A program made the position numbers and the translations under genes. A stretch of DNA of 42,340 bases, from NCBI GenBank assembly GCA_019636815.1, contig JAHBWT010000030.1:1-42340 (forward strand), read 5' to 3'. This document shows, piece after piece, positions 14,216 to 23,863 of this stretch (its first letter is position 1; each line of letters opens with the position of its first letter). Source of the stretch: Nitrospira sp. (lineage in GTDB: Bacteria; Nitrospirota; Nitrospiria; Nitrospirales; Nitrospiraceae). The notes below the pieces were generated by a model. The model made no database searches and was not told the origin of the DNA. It saw only the letters and a program-made list of their open reading frames with translations.

Positions 14216-15100
14216 CTAGAACGCGTCTTTTGCGCATCGAAACCCGGTGCCGCTAGGACGGCTGTCAATCGTTCCCCAATCGCGATCACTCGTACGGAGA
14301 CTGGCGGCCGGCTTTAGCCACGATCCGCCGCGCATGGCCTTGATGGCACCTCGGTGTGGACCGGGCGGATCACTGAGGGTCGCATTTCGATAATAGTTTG
14401 GGTCATACCAGTCCTGCACCCATTCTGCGGCATTGCCGGCCATGCCAAAGAGCCCATATGGGCTCACCGACTGCGGGAAACTATCAACCGGCATCGTTAG
14501 GACTTCTCCTCGTATGCCTTTTTCTTTGGCCAAGTGAGCACCGTCGCCTTTGACCCAGAAGGCATCCCAATCGGCTCCGCTGGCGAACTCAATCGTTCGC
14601 TGTGCCCAGTAGCTCGCGCTGTTGGCCATGGTAAAGTCCCACTCGTTTCCCCAGGGGTAACGCCGGCCATCGATCCCCCGCGCAGCCTTTTCCCATTCGG
14701 CTTCTGTTGGGAGACGTTTTCCAACCCAACGGCAATAGGCGTCGGCATCGGCCCAGCTGACATTGACGACGGGATGCTGTTCGATGCTTGATAAGGGCTG
14801 ATTGTTTGCCCAGAGCGTCGCGGCCTGGTTCGAATTTTCCGGAGCGCGATGACCCGCTGCTTGGACGAACGCGGCATACGCTTCGTTGGTGATCTCGAAG
14901 CGATCAATGAGGTACCCGCTGAGATATACACGCCGTTCGGGATGTTCGTCAGGAAATCCATCGCTTCCCTCCGGTGTTCCCATCGTAAACTCTCCCGGAG
15001 GAATGAACGCCATGTCTGTGGAGATTTCCGCACCACTTACCGACGGCGTAAGACCGATGATGAAAACCAGGGCGCGCCAGGAGTGGTAAGACCCGCTCAT
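14216..15100 (-). CDS. SUMF1/formylglycine-generating-enzyme-fold secreted protein
   Basis: A 294-residue exported protein. The ATG at 15100 overlaps the upstream gene by four bases and starts a signal peptide (MSGSYHSWRALVFIIGLTPSVSGA). The SUMF1 fold is clear: 'MAFIPPGEFTMGTPEGSDGFPDEHPERRVYLSGYLIDRFEITNEAYAAF', 'HPVVNVSWADADAYCRWVGKRLPTEAEWEKAARG', 'YGLFGMAGNAAEWVQDWY', 'RGGSW' and 'GTGFRCAKD'. True formylglycine enzymes have a reactive copper-binding Cys pair near the C-terminus; only the final Cys of 'FRCA' is obvious, so oxidase activity is doubtful. Members without the pair have other roles (EgtB-like, ligand binding). No sulfatase gene is in the window. Its coupling to a diiron protein is the main clue. 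Confidence 0.82.
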   Translation of the reverse strand: MSGSYHSWRALVFIIGLTPSVSGAEISTDMAFIPPGEFTMGTPEGSDGFPDEHPERRVYLSGYLIDRFEITNEAYAAFVQAAGHRAPENSNQAATLWANNQPLSSIEQHPVVNVSWADADAYCRWVGKRLPTEAEWEKAARGIDGRRYPWGNEWDFTMANSASYWAQRTIEFASGADWDAFWVKGDGAHLAKEKGIRGEVLTMPVDSFPQSVSPYGLFGMAGNAAEWVQDWYDPNYYRNATLSDPPGPHRGAIKAMRGGSWLKPAASLRTSDRDWGTIDSRPSGTGFRCAKDAF

Positions 15101-15846
15101 GAAGGTGTGGGAATGCCGCAGGCCTTGGCGACGGCATCCCGGTAATTCAACCACAGGGCCAAGCTTTTTTGGACGCTTGTCAGAACCTGCGGTCGAAGCG
15201 CCGGAGGGGTGTAATTCACGACCATGTCGTAGGCGTCATGCCGATGGCCTGCTTCCACGAGCCGGTGGGCTCGAATCAGGTCCATTCGGCTTCGCGGAAC
15301 TCCGTGATACCGAACCAGGGGATGCCTCGCGATGATCGCTTCAATGTCTTCCGCTTTTTTTCGTCTGGAGGGAGCTCGCAGCTCCTTGCGATCCTTGACG
15401 CTTCCCTCCACGAAAATAGTGAATATTGCCGCCGCAATCATCCAATGACGGTGGTGGGACATTCTGTCCAGCCAGGCTCGATAGGTTCGGGCTGCAGGCA
15501 GGAGCCGGTTATGCTCAAAATCCGTACGATGGAATCCCAATCCTTCCATCATCGTCAAAAAGAGCTCCGGGTGTGATTTTCTCAATGAGAGCCCACCGGT
15601 CTCTTCTTCGTAAATATTTTCGGCCAACATCTGGCGGACTGGTGGAGGGGGGCTTTTCCCAAGGATCCTCGCCAAGAAGACGGGAAAGTCTCGAACGTAG
15701 ACCGCGTACTCATGTTGAAAGTGAGTCTTGATCTGCGCCTTGGTAAGGTTGCCTGAGGAAAAATGTTCCCACGCCCAATGATGCTTCCCGTCCATGATGG
15801 TGAGGAGGGATGCAAGAAACGAGGATTTTTTGATCTGCGTAGCCAT
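15097..15846 (-). CDS. Haem-oxygenase-like diiron protein (TenA/PqqC/CADD-type, iron-containing redox enzyme family)
   Basis: A 249-residue helical protein. Candidate diiron ligands are a Glu in 'NIYEEETGG' (80-82), H92 ('KSHPEL'), E147 ('FVEGS'), and H194, E198, H201 in 'HRLVEAGH'. This matches the order Glu, His, Glu, His-x3-Asp/Glu-x2-His of haem-oxygenase-like diiron oxygenases such as the chlamydial CADD protein. The family oxidises small metabolites or its own side chains with O2; CADD-like members supply p-aminobenzoate. Which reaction occurs here is not known. The ATG at 15846 has GAGAAGG upstream. The SUMF1-like gene overlaps its stop, so the products are made together. Confidence 0.78.
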   Translation of the reverse strand: MATQIKKSSFLASLLTIMDGKHHWAWEHFSSGNLTKAQIKTHFQHEYAVYVRDFPVFLARILGKSPPPPVRQMLAENIYEEETGGLSLRKSHPELFLTMMEGLGFHRTDFEHNRLLPAARTYRAWLDRMSHHRHWMIAAAIFTIFVEGSVKDRKELRAPSRRKKAEDIEAIIARHPLVRYHGVPRSRMDLIRAHRLVEAGHRHDAYDMVVNYTPPALRPQVLTSVQKSLALWLNYRDAVAKACGIPTPS

Positions 15847-15894
15847 AATGGCTTGCCTTCTCGAGTGGCCCATCGTTAGAATTTCCGACAGCCG

Positions 15895-16179
15895 ATGAAT
15901 CCAATAACCATTCAGGATCCTGACGAAATCCTCAACATCCTAGCCGAGGTGACTCTCCGTGGAACGGGGTTTACTACGGAATCCTTACTCGACTATGTCT
16001 TGGAAGAAGGATTTATGGAGCCCATTTTCCTCAATGCCAGCGGCGAGGACCCTACGGCGTTTTTCAAGGGGCAGCCGAATGCCTGGGCCATTTACCAAGT
16101 CCGTGAATGGAAACGTGTGCTCACGGTTTCTGGTGGTCCCGGCCAGGAACGGCGCGTACGAATTACGGAAACGCCGTAG
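15895..16179 (+). CDS. Hypothetical protein, 94 residues
   Basis: A short protein ('MNPITIQDPDEILNILAEVTLRGTGFTTESLLDYVLEEGFMEPIFLNASGEDPTAFFKGQPNAWAIYQVREWKRVLTVSGG'). It diverges from the diiron-protein gene across 48 bases. No signal peptide or recognised domain; the ribosome site is weak. The alpha-then-beta pattern looks like a real small fold. Confidence 0.55.
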   Translation: MNPITIQDPDEILNILAEVTLRGTGFTTESLLDYVLEEGFMEPIFLNASGEDPTAFFKGQPNAWAIYQVREWKRVLTVSGGPGQERRVRITETP

Positions 16180-16202
16180 CCAGAGTGTGAGTGTAAAGAG
16201 AT

Positions 16203-16266
16203 GGATTGCAAAGTGCAATCCGAGCCCGAGCTTCTCCCGTGTCAACGGGTGCACACCCACGGGAGA
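16203..16266. terminator. Two tandem hairpins between convergent genes
   Basis: GGATTGCA-aag-TGCAATCC (16203-16221) is a tight hairpin. It is followed by TCTCCCGTG (16233-16241) paired with CACGGGAGA (16258-16266), after which TGTTTTCC gives a short T-run on the plus strand. Together they plausibly terminate the plus-strand gene and its convergent neighbour at 16288. Confidence 0.5.
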
Positions 16267-16287
16267 TGTTTTCCGATCATGCCGGGT

Positions 16288-16728
16288 CTATGGCTGAATT
16301 CTTGGGTGGGGTTTCTCTGCGGGTAAGTCGCGGAAACGGCGCTCTCGGGTTCCCTCGTACCAACCTCCGACGAGTATGCCCTCTTCGAAATACAGATAGC
16401 GATGACGAACGATCGCTGAGCTCTCCCAATCTTCAAAAATCCATTCTTCCTGGCGAATCCCGTCCTTTGTGAAGGTCGTATTGATCGTCTGCGGTCCACC
16501 CCAGGATTGCAGAACCTGTTCTTTGCTCATTCCAACCATGACACGATGTTGCGCGATGTGCTTCTCAAAGTTCGGGTCGCCAAGCTGAACCATCATCGGC
16601 CAGATCACGGCCATGAGAAGAAAGAGGACAAGCCCGGTATAAATGATGATTCTCACCGGGCGACGGCGAATGAACGACGGTTCTTCCGCGTTGGGATCAA
16701 ATGGAATGGGTTGAGACTCCATGGTCAT
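16288..16728 (-). CDS. Single-pass membrane protein with BamE/SmpA-like domain
   Basis: A 146-residue protein. One membrane helix lies at about 27-48 (IIIYTGLVLFLLMAVIWPMMVQL) after a basic cytoplasmic N-terminus. The outer part resembles the BamE/SmpA-OmlA fold: 'HIAQHRVMVGMSKEQVLQSWGGPQTINTTFTKDGIRQEEWIF' then 'RHRYLYFEEGILVGG'. BamE domains assist the outer-membrane assembly machine, but this one is anchored in the inner membrane instead of lipidated, so a different role is likely. ATGs at 16728 and 16722 are both possible; neither has a strong ribosome site. Confidence 0.65.
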   Translation of the reverse strand: MTMESQPIPFDPNAEEPSFIRRRPVRIIIYTGLVLFLLMAVIWPMMVQLGDPNFEKHIAQHRVMVGMSKEQVLQSWGGPQTINTTFTKDGIRQEEWIFEDWESSAIVRHRYLYFEEGILVGGWYEGTRERRFRDLPAEKPHPRIQP

Positions 16729-16879
16729 AATGGACGGGTGGATGCTAGCAAGCGAGTTGTATGTGAGTCAAGGAAGTGCCATGAATAGTTAATAAAATCA
16801 TAGCAATAGAGTCTGGCGCTATACTTGCCTCATCTAGTTTATGATCCAGCCCTCCACTATGTATGGATGGCATTGCACG

Positions 16880-17416
16880 ATGCGACATCTAATCTTACTG
16901 ATGTGTCTTTGTGTTGTGCTCGGAACGAGTACCACTGTGGAAGTTCTGGCTACGACCATTTACTCTTACATCGATGACCAGGGGACTCCTGTGTTCACCG
17001 ATTCGCCGGAGACGATCCCAGACAAATATCGGGAGAAAGTGAAGACTCATGAGCAACCGGGTTCGGTGGGAAAAACTCCTTCGAAGATCCAATCAATGCA
17101 ACAGAAGCTTCAGGAAGGAGCGAAATCGTTTGGGTGGGAAATGCCGACGCTTTCGAGTAAGTTGAACAAATTCAGCTTGGGCGAGTCACCCATTCTCAAC
17201 TATGCGGGCATCGCGGCGATCGTCCTGCTGCTCATCATGTATCTCAGCAAGAATAGCCCCATGATCCGGCTCCTGGCCCTGGGCCTGCTCATCGTCCTTG
17301 GAATCGGGACTCCTGTGCTTATGTATACGAGCGACGGTGGGCCAATGGATATCTTGAAGAAAAAAGCCGTGGCTTCGGGCCACGCTCAACAGGACCGGCT
17401 TCAGCAAACCCCGTAG
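16880..17416 (+). CDS. DUF4124 domain membrane protein
   Basis: About 178 residues. A signal peptide (MRHLILLMCLCVVLGTSTTVEVLA) is followed by the short DUF4124 motif 'TTIYSYIDDQGTPVFTDSPETIPDKYREKV', a small beta domain in exported proteins. A linker then leads to two membrane helices ('ILNYAGIAAIVLLLIMYLS' and 'IRLLALGLLIVLGIGTPVLMY') and a polar tail. The product should sit in the inner membrane with the DUF4124 domain in the periplasm. Start codons at 16841, 16859 and 16880 are all in frame; 16880 is chosen because it begins the signal peptide. Function unknown. Confidence 0.7.
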   Translation: MRHLILLMCLCVVLGTSTTVEVLATTIYSYIDDQGTPVFTDSPETIPDKYREKVKTHEQPGSVGKTPSKIQSMQQKLQEGAKSFGWEMPTLSSKLNKFSLGESPILNYAGIAAIVLLLIMYLSKNSPMIRLLALGLLIVLGIGTPVLMYTSDGGPMDILKKKAVASGHAQQDRLQQTP

Positions 17417-17444
17417 GCAATCTCCACCAAACATTCGCTGACGA

Positions 17445-18230
17445 CTATTCCGCGTATTGGGGAACTGGGATTGGTTTGGATAATGGCTTGGCGGGAACCG
17501 CGTCTTGTTCGACGGGATAGGCGTAGGGATTGGAGATCGGCTCATGGGTATGCCGCTGGCGAAGCGTCACCAACTGCAGGCTCTGAGTACTGATTTCCAT
17601 GCGGTCGATCGATGCCTTGGCTGTCAGGTGATCAGGAAGCCCCTGCATCGAGAACAATTGGAAACAGAGGGTCCACTCAAGCCGGTCCTTGCCGTTTTCT
17701 TTGACGATGAAGCGAGCCGCTGATGAGGGAGTTCCCTTGAACAACAGCAGCCAGATATTGGATCGAAAGGCAGGGGAGCGTGGATCTGGTGAGGGACGAA
17801 ACTCGGGAACTAAGGCCGGGATGCGGTGGAGCGGAACAGCCGGTGAAAATTCGATGTCCACGAGTCGAACGATCAACGGGCGATTCTCGTTGTGATCGTT
17901 CGGGTCGACGGCGTAGCTGAACGAGTAGCGGACATCGACGCCGTCACGCGTGAAGGTGTACACATCTTCGCCGTTCTCGGGCGAGACCAATTTGCTGAAA
18001 TACTTGGACCAATCGGCAATAGGATAATAGGTGAAGACTCGCAGGGCGGATTTTCGATCCCGCACGGCCTGCGGCATGCCGAGTTTGTCGTGTAATTCGT
18101 TCTGGGAAAGGCCGAGATAGCCGTCCTCAAAGTACGGCTCGGCAAGCGCCTGCGAGGGATTCGTTGACAGAGGCACGGCATAGAGAAAAAGAACATGCAC
18201 CGTAATTCGAAGGATCGATAAGGCCGACAT
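17445..18230 (-). CDS. Secreted hypothetical protein
   Basis: About 261 residues from the ATG at 18230, which opens a signal peptide (MSALSILRITVHVLFLYAVPLSTNPSQALA). The first mature part ('EPYFEDGYLGLSQNELHDKLGMPQAVRDRKSALRVFTYYPI') resembles the lipoprotein SmpA/BamE-like motif 'G.s..el...lG.P'. The remainder is beta-rich, and the C-terminus is proline-rich. No named family is recognised. It diverges from metH across 128 bases and converges on the DUF4124 gene. Confidence 0.6.
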   Translation of the reverse strand: MSALSILRITVHVLFLYAVPLSTNPSQALAEPYFEDGYLGLSQNELHDKLGMPQAVRDRKSALRVFTYYPIADWSKYFSKLVSPENGEDVYTFTRDGVDVRYSFSYAVDPNDHNENRPLIVRLVDIEFSPAVPLHRIPALVPEFRPSPDPRSPAFRSNIWLLLFKGTPSSAARFIVKENGKDRLEWTLCFQLFSMQGLPDHLTAKASIDRMEISTQSLQLVTLRQRHTHEPISNPYAYPVEQDAVPAKPLSKPIPVPQYAE

Positions 18231-18358
18231 TGCCTGCCATCGTAGCCAGCGCTCGAAATGCCTGTCAAGAAAGAGTGTCCTGCTTGCTCGCGTAGAATGC
18301 CTTCCAGTATGATCTCGAACGGAGCGCGACCAACTCACAGTTCAGAATGAAGGTGATC

Positions 18359-21300
18359 ATGTCGATCCATCACGACGCGTCCATCCAGGCCCTGTTGCAA
18401 GAGCGTATCCTCATCCTCGATGGAGCGATGGGAACGATGATTCAGCAGCGGAAGCTGGATGAGTCGGCCTTCCGAGGTGAGCGGTTCAAGGATTGGAAGA
18501 AGGATGTGAAGGGCCACAACGACCTTCTCAACCTTACCCAACCTGCGATCATTGAAGAGATCCACCGGCAGTACCTGGAAGCGGGCGCAGACATTATCGA
18601 GACCAACACATTTAACTCACAAGCCGTCTCCTTGACAGATTACGGGATGGAGACTCTTGGCTACGAACTGTCCAAGGCAGGAGCGGAATGTGCCAGGCGG
18701 GCGGTCGAGGCCGTGCAGCGGGCTCAGCCGGGACGGTATTGTTTTGCCGCCGGGGCGATCGGTCCGACGACGAAGACGTCGTCGATTTCCACCGATGTGA
18801 ACAGTCCGGCTGCTCGCGGGACAACCTATGACGAGCTGGTGAACGCCTACGGTGAGCAGGTTCAGGGTCTACTCGATGGCGGTGTTGATCTCCTGCTTGT
18901 GGAGACGATCTTTGACACGTTGAATGCCAAGGCCGCCTTCTTTGCCATCCAGCAGGGGTTTGCCTCCGGCGCGCGCCAGGTGCCGATCATGGCGTCGGTG
19001 ACGTTCATCCAAGCCGGGAGCAATCGCGGTGTGACCGGTCAAACCGTCGAAGCCTTTTGGAATTCCATCTCCCATGTCCCCCTGTTGAGTGTGGGGATGA
19101 ATTGCGCGCTCGGTCCAAAGGAAATGCGCCCGTTGATCGAAGAGCTGGCGCATATCGCGCCGGTCCGTATCAGCGCGCACCCCAATGCGGGCCTCCCGAA
19201 TCCGTTGCTGCCGACCGGATTTCCGGAAACACCTGATACATTGGCCCCCCAACTGCGCGAGTGGGCGGAGAATGGATGGCTGAACATCGTCGGGGGCTGT
19301 TGTGGTACGACGCCGGCCCATATCAAGCGTATTGCCGAAACGGTGCGTGGCGTGAAGCCGCACGCGCTTGCGAAGATCGAACCGTACACGCGACTGAGCG
19401 GGCTCGAAGCCGTCACCATCAGGCCGGACTCGAATTTTGTCAACATCGGTGAGCGGACGAATGTCACTGGGTCGCCTGCCTTCGCAAAACTCATCCTGGC
19501 CGGTGACTATGAGGCGGCGCTGTCGGTCGCACGGCAACAAGTGGAGGGCGGCGCCCAGATCATCGATGTGAACGTGGATGAGGGCATGCTCGATTCCAAA
19601 GCCGCGATGGAGAAGTTTCTGCGACTCGTCGCCTCGGAGCCTGATATCTGCAAAGTGCCGATCATGGTGGATAGCTCCAGATGGGAGGTGTTGGAAACCG
19701 GGCTGAAGAATATTCAAGGCAAGGCGATCGTCAACAGTATCAGCCTGAAGGAAGGCGAACAAAAATTCATCGAACACGCGACGCTCATCCGTCGCTATGG
19801 TGCGGCGGTCATCATCATGGCCTTCGATGAGAAGGGACAGGCCGACACGTTGGAACGGAGGAAAGAGATCTGCGCACGTTCGTACACGATCCTCACGGAG
19901 CAGGTCGGTTTTCCCCCGCACGACATCATCTTCGACCCGAATGTGTTGACCGTCGCGACGGGGATTGAAGAGCATAACAACTATGCCGTGGATTTCATTG
20001 AAGCGACGCGCTGGATCAAGCAGAACCTGCCCGGCGCGAAGGTCAGCGGGGGCATCAGTAATATCTCCTTTTCATTCCGTGGCAACAACATCGTTCGTGA
20101 AGCGATGCACGCCGCCTTTCTGTATCACGCCATTCAGGCCGGGCTTGATATGGGGATCGTGAATGCCGGTCAGCTCGCCGTCTATGAGGAGATCCCGAAA
20201 GACTTGCTCGAACTTGTCGAAGATGTGTTGTTCAACCGTCGGCCGGATGCGACGGAGCGCTTGGTGACGTTTGCCGAGACCGTCAAGGCCAAAGGGAAAT
20301 CGGTCGTCAAGGATGATGAGTGGCGGAAGGGCCCCGTAGAGGAGCGGCTCTCCCATGCGCTTGTGAAAGGCATTACGGACTACATCGATCAAGATACCGA
20401 AGAGGCCCGTCGGAAATACCCCAAGCCGTTGGATGTCATCGAAGGGCCCTTGATGGCAGGCATGAACATCGTCGGGGACCTGTTCGGTTCAGGCAAGATG
20501 TTCTTGCCGCAGGTCGTCAAAAGCGCCCGCGTCATGAAGAAGGCCGTCGCCTATCTCATGCCCTTCATGGAGGAAGAGAAGAAACGGACCGGTAATTTCC
20601 AAGCGCAGGGCAAGGTGTTGCTCGCTACCGTCAAAGGTGACGTGCACGATATCGGGAAAAACATCGTCGGGGTTGTGCTCGGTTGTAACAACTACGAGGT
20701 CATCGATCTCGGCGTGATGGTGCCGTGTGAGAAGATCCTCGCGGCTGCGCGAGAGAACAAACCCGACATCATCGGTCTGAGCGGGCTCATCACTCCATCC
20801 CTGGACGAAATGGTCCATGTGGCGAAGGAAATGACGCGCGAGGGGTTCGATCTGCCGCTCTTGATCGGCGGTGCGACGACCAGTAAGGCTCATACGGCGG
20901 TCAAGATCGCGCCGTCCTATAAGCCGGGTGTGGTCCATGTGTTGGACGCCTCACGCGCAGTGGGCGTCGTGGGGAGTCTGGTAAGCGACACGCAAAGGCA
21001 AGGGTTTGTCAAACAAGTGAGAGACGATTATGAGCGAGTGAGGCAATCGCACCAGGATCGAGGCGCCAAGCCTCTGCTCCCGTTCGCCCAGGCACGCGCG
21101 AATCATCTTCTATCGGACTGGGCCAAGACCGATATTTCGACACCAGCGAGGTTGGGCATTCAGACGGTCTCCGATCAATCGCTGGTCGAACTGATTGCGT
21201 ATATCGATTGGTCGCCCTTCTTTCATACGTGGGAGTTGAAGGGACGCTATCCGACGATCTTCGAAGATTCGACCGTTGGGCCAAGAGCCAAGGAGCTGTA

Positions 21301-22054
21301 CGACGATGCGCGTCGGTTGCTGGATGAAATCGTCCAGAAGAGACAGCTGAAGGCCAAGGGGGTCTATGGGTTGTTCCCTGCCGCCAGTCTCGGGGATGAT
21401 ATCGAGCTCTATCAGGATCGATCTCGAAAGACCGTGCTCACGACGATCCATCATCTCCGGCAGCAATCGGAAAAGCCGACAGGACAACCGAACCTTTCAC
21501 TGGCCGATTATGTCGCGCCGAAAGATTTGGGTCGGGAGGATTACATCGGAGCCTTTGCCGTGACAGCTGGTATCGGGGTGGATGAACTCTGCAAGCGGTT
21601 TGATCAGGACCATGACGACTACAATTCCATCATGGTTAAATCCCTCGCCGACCGGCTGGCTGAGGCATTTGCTGAATTTCTCCACGCGCGAGTCAGAAAA
21701 GAATGGGGCTATGGCAAGGCGGAGCGATTGACGAATGAGGATCTCATCCGCGAGCGGTACCGTGGAATCCGTCCGGCGCCCGGGTATCCGGCCTGTCCAG
21801 ATCACACGGAAAAACGTTTGCTGTTTGATCTCTTATCTGTAGAGAAAAACGCCGGAATCGCGCTGACTGAGAGCTATGCCATGTTGCCGGCTGCGGCCGT
21901 GAGCGGATTCTATTTCGCCCATCCGGAGGCGAAGTACTTTGCCGTGGGCAAAATCGGGAAGGATCAAGTCGAGGACTACGCCCGCCGCAAGGAGATGGAC
22001 CTCCGCACCGTTGAACGGTGGCTCTCCCCAAATCTGAACTACGAGCCCGAGTGA
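18359..22054 (+). CDS. metH: Cobalamin-dependent methionine synthase
   Basis: A complete MetH of 1231 residues from the ATG at 18359, which has AAGGTGAT upstream; an ATG four codons earlier is less well placed. The enzyme moves a methyl group from methyl-tetrahydrofolate to homocysteine through B12. All four modules are present. The homocysteine domain has zinc ligands C249 (GMNCALG), C314 and C315 ([11 protein letters not shown]). The folate domain begins near '[13 protein letters not shown]'. The B12 module has the cap ([29 protein letters not shown]) and the His-on motif D761-x-H763-x2-G766. The C-terminal SAM-reactivation domain includes '[18 protein letters not shown]' and '[18 protein letters not shown]'. 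No B12 riboswitch is visible in the short divergent gap upstream. Confidence 0.98.
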   Translation: MSIHHDASIQALLQERILILDGAMGTMIQQRKLDESAFRGERFKDWKKDVKGHNDLLNLTQPAIIEEIHRQYLEAGADIIETNTFNSQAVSLTDYGMETLGYELSKAGAECARRAVEAVQRAQPGRYCFAAGAIGPTTKTSSISTDVNSPAARGTTYDELVNAYGEQVQGLLDGGVDLLLVETIFDTLNAKAAFFAIQQGFASGARQVPIMASVTFIQAGSNRGVTGQTVEAFWNSISHVPLLSVGMNCALGPKEMRPLIEELAHIAPVRISAHPNAGLPNPLLPTGFPETPDTLAPQLREWAENGWLNIVGGCCGTTPAHIKRIAETVRGVKPHALAKIEPYTRLSGLEAVTIRPDSNFVNIGERTNVTGSPAFAKLILAGDYEAALSVARQQVEGGAQIIDVNVDEGMLDSKAAMEKFLRLVASEPDICKVPIMVDSSRWEVLETGLKNIQGKAIVNSISLKEGEQKFIEHATLIRRYGAAVIIMAFDEKGQADTLERRKEICARSYTILTEQVGFPPHDIIFDPNVLTVATGIEEHNNYAVDFIEATRWIKQNLPGAKVSGGISNISFSFRGNNIVREAMHAAFLYHAIQAGLDMGIVNAGQLAVYEEIPKDLLELVEDVLFNRRPDATERLVTFAETVKAKGKSVVKDDEWRKGPVEERLSHALVKGITDYIDQDTEEARRKYPKPLDVIEGPLMAGMNIVGDLFGSGKMFLPQVVKSARVMKKAVAYLMPFMEEEKKRTGNFQAQGKVLLATVKGDVHDIGKNIVGVVLGCNNYEVIDLGVMVPCEKILAAARENKPDIIGLSGLITPSLDEMVHVAKEMTREGFDLPLLIGGATTSKAHTAVKIAPSYKPGVVHVLDASRAVGVVGSLVSDTQRQGFVKQVRDDYERVRQSHQDRGAKPLLPFAQARANHLLSDWAKTDISTPARLGIQTVSDQSLVELIAYIDWSPFFHTWELKGRYPTIFEDSTVGPRAKELYDDARRLLDEIVQKRQLKAKGVYGLFPAASLGDDIELYQDRSRKTVLTTIHHLRQQSEKPTGQPNLSLADYVAPKDLGREDYIGAFAVTAGIGVDELCKRFDQDHDDYNSIMVKSLADRLAEAFAEFLHARVRKEWGYGKAERLTNEDLIRERYRGIRPAPGYPACPDHTEKRLLFDLLSVEKNAGIALTESYAMLPAAAVSGFYFAHPEAKYFAVGKIGKDQVEDYARRKEMDLRTVERWLSPNLNYEPE

Positions 22055-22153
22055 AGAGCAGGAACAACTCGTAGGCTAACTCAGCAGAGAAAGCCAGTGC
22101 TGAAGCTGGAAACTTCTTCCATTTCCTCAGCTAAACATGATGGCAGGCTATGT

Positions 22154-22187
22154 GAATCGAATTGGATACAGAATCTTTTTGTAGACA
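22154..22187. repeat. 34-bp tandem element, copy 1 (upstream of the sigma-54 regulator)
   Basis: Two 17-base units in direct tandem: GAATCGAATTGGATACA (22154-22170) then GAATCTTTTTGTAGACA (22171-22187). The same two-unit layout recurs at 29011-29044 and 29979-30012. It lies in the 371-base gap between metH and the response-regulator gene, about 240 bases before the ATG. A binding site for a regulator that contacts two turns of DNA is the simplest reading. Nothing else convincing is seen in 22055-22425. Confidence 0.65.
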
Positions 22188-22425
22188 TATGCCATGTACC
22201 AGCCTCTCGGAGAGATTGTTCTCGGCAACTGGCTATAAATCTTGCGTCGGTTCAATGATTTCAGAATGGCTGTGTAAGAATGAAACAATCTGGCTCCTAG
22301 TTATCGTGCAGTGGTCAAGGCCCTATTCTTGCTCTTTATTATGATGGCCTTGTCGTGCGCTGACTTTCTCCTCCGACTGATCTTTCGCTACAATGGCGCC
22401 GCAAGAAACCGGACCAGAGGTGTCC

Positions 22426-23817
22426 ATGCAGGCACGTGTTCTCATCGTCGACGACGACCCGGATATTCTCACATCGCTCACCAAGCGTTTGACGTGGATA
22501 GGGCATGATGTGCTGACGGCCGAAGATGGTGAGCAGGCGCTGCGAATGGTGGTCGAGGACCAGCCTGATGTCGTGCTGCTCGACATTGAATTACCCGGCA
22601 TCGGTGGACTCGACATCCTCAAGCACCTTGCTGAAAAGCGTTCGAATGTTCCGACTCCGACTCTGCCCGAAGTGATCGTCATTACAGCCTTTGGAACGAT
22701 TGGTCGGGCAGTGGAGGCGATGCGGCTGGGGGCGTGTGATTTCCTCAGCAAGCCGTTCGAACCGGACCACCTCTCTCTCGTGATCGAAAAGGCCATGGCA
22801 CAGGCGGCCATCACACGGCAGGTCGGTCTTCTCCAAGCGGAAGTGCACGAACGCTATGAGTGTATTGTGGGGCCGAGCCAGCGGATGGGGCAGCTCCTGG
22901 AGACGGCACGACGCGCCGCCGCTTCCTCGGCCACCGTTCTCTTGCTGGGTGAAACCGGGACCGGCAAGGAGGTGATGGCGCGCGCGCTACACCGCTGGAG
23001 TCCGCGCGCCGGGAGACCCTTCGTGGTCGTGAACTGCGCGGCGTTGCCGGAGAGTCTGCTCGAGAATGAGCTGTTCGGCCATGAAAAGGGCGCCTACACA
23101 GGAGCCGTGACGCGGGAGCCAGGAAAAATTGAGGCGGCGGCGGGTGGTACGGTGTTTCTCGACGAGATCGGTGACATGCCGGCGGGACTCCAGACGCGCC
23201 TCCTCCGCGTATTACAGGACCAAGAGTTCTATCGTGTCGGGGGCAATCGTCCTATTCGTACCGACGTGCGCTTTGTGGCCGCGACGAACAGAGATCTCAA
23301 GGACGCGATTCAACAGGGTCTGTTCCGAGAGGATCTGTACTATCGTCTCAACGTCATCGCTCTGACTCTTCCGCCATTGCGCAGGCGGGGAGATGATATC
23401 CCTGCATTGGTGGACCACTTTATCCGGCGGCATGGCGCCGCACCGGGACGTCGTCCCATCAGGGTGAGTCCGGATGCGCTGAACGTGATCCGTGCCTATC
23501 ACTGGCCTGGAAATGTGCGGGAGTTGGAAAATGTACTGGCCCGGGCCACGGTATTGTGCCCCGACAACTGCATCGAACCCGAACATCTCGGGATCAAGGT
23601 TCAGCGCAAGCTGTCGTTTGAGACAGACCTGTCTGAGGACTGTAGCCTGGACTACCATGCTGTGATGGAAGCGTACAGCCGGAAGCTCCTCGAAGAAGCG
23701 TTGCGCCGAGCAGGATGGAACCAAACGAAGGCGGCTGAGCTGCTCGGTCTACAACGCACGTATCTCACGAGACTGATCAAGCAAAGAGGGGTGCGGACAA
23801 AGCCGTTTTTCATGTAG
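22426..23817 (+). CDS. NtrC-family sigma-54-dependent response regulator
   Basis: A 463-residue regulator. The receiver domain (1-125) has the acidic pair D10-D11 and phospho-acceptor D53 ('VVLLDIELPG'), T/A at 'VITAFG' and K109 ('LSKPF'). The AAA+ domain has Walker A 'GETGTGKE' (175-182), the sigma-54 contact loop 'GAYTGA' (222-227), Walker B 'FLDEIGD' (244-250) and 'WPGNVRELENV'. The C-terminus is a Fis-type helix-turn-helix ('RRAGWNQTKAAELLGLQRTYLTRLIKQ'). It therefore activates sigma-54 promoters after phosphorylation. The ATG at 22426 has AGAGGTG upstream. The kinase gene converges on it 46 bases after its stop and is the likely partner. Confidence 0.95.
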   Translation: MQARVLIVDDDPDILTSLTKRLTWIGHDVLTAEDGEQALRMVVEDQPDVVLLDIELPGIGGLDILKHLAEKRSNVPTPTLPEVIVITAFGTIGRAVEAMRLGACDFLSKPFEPDHLSLVIEKAMAQAAITRQVGLLQAEVHERYECIVGPSQRMGQLLETARRAAASSATVLLLGETGTGKEVMARALHRWSPRAGRPFVVVNCAALPESLLENELFGHEKGAYTGAVTREPGKIEAAAGGTVFLDEIGDMPAGLQTRLLRVLQDQEFYRVGGNRPIRTDVRFVAATNRDLKDAIQQGLFREDLYYRLNVIALTLPPLRRRGDDIPALVDHFIRRHGAAPGRRPIRVSPDALNVIRAYHWPGNVRELENVLARATVLCPDNCIEPEHLGIKVQRKLSFETDLSEDCSLDYHAVMEAYSRKLLEEALRRAGWNQTKAAELLGLQRTYLTRLIKQRGVRTKPFFM

Positions 23818-23863
23818 GCGGGCACGACGATGCCGGTCCCTCGCGAGGTATGCTCTCTTCATG

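Noticed and set aside
18231..18358. B12 riboswitch before metH
   Set aside because: The divergent gap is only 128 bases and I see no B12-box-like segment.
18869..19975. A 368-codon minus-strand frame inside metH
   Set aside because: It is a reverse shadow of a strongly conserved metH region, rich in Arg and His, with no domain.
22230..22246. Possible sigma-54 promoter (TGGC...TTGCG) upstream of the sigma-54 response regulator
   Set aside because: The GG and GC doublets are 11 bases apart instead of 10. Sigma-54 tolerates little change in this spacing, so it stays a near miss despite the attractive position below the 34-bp element.
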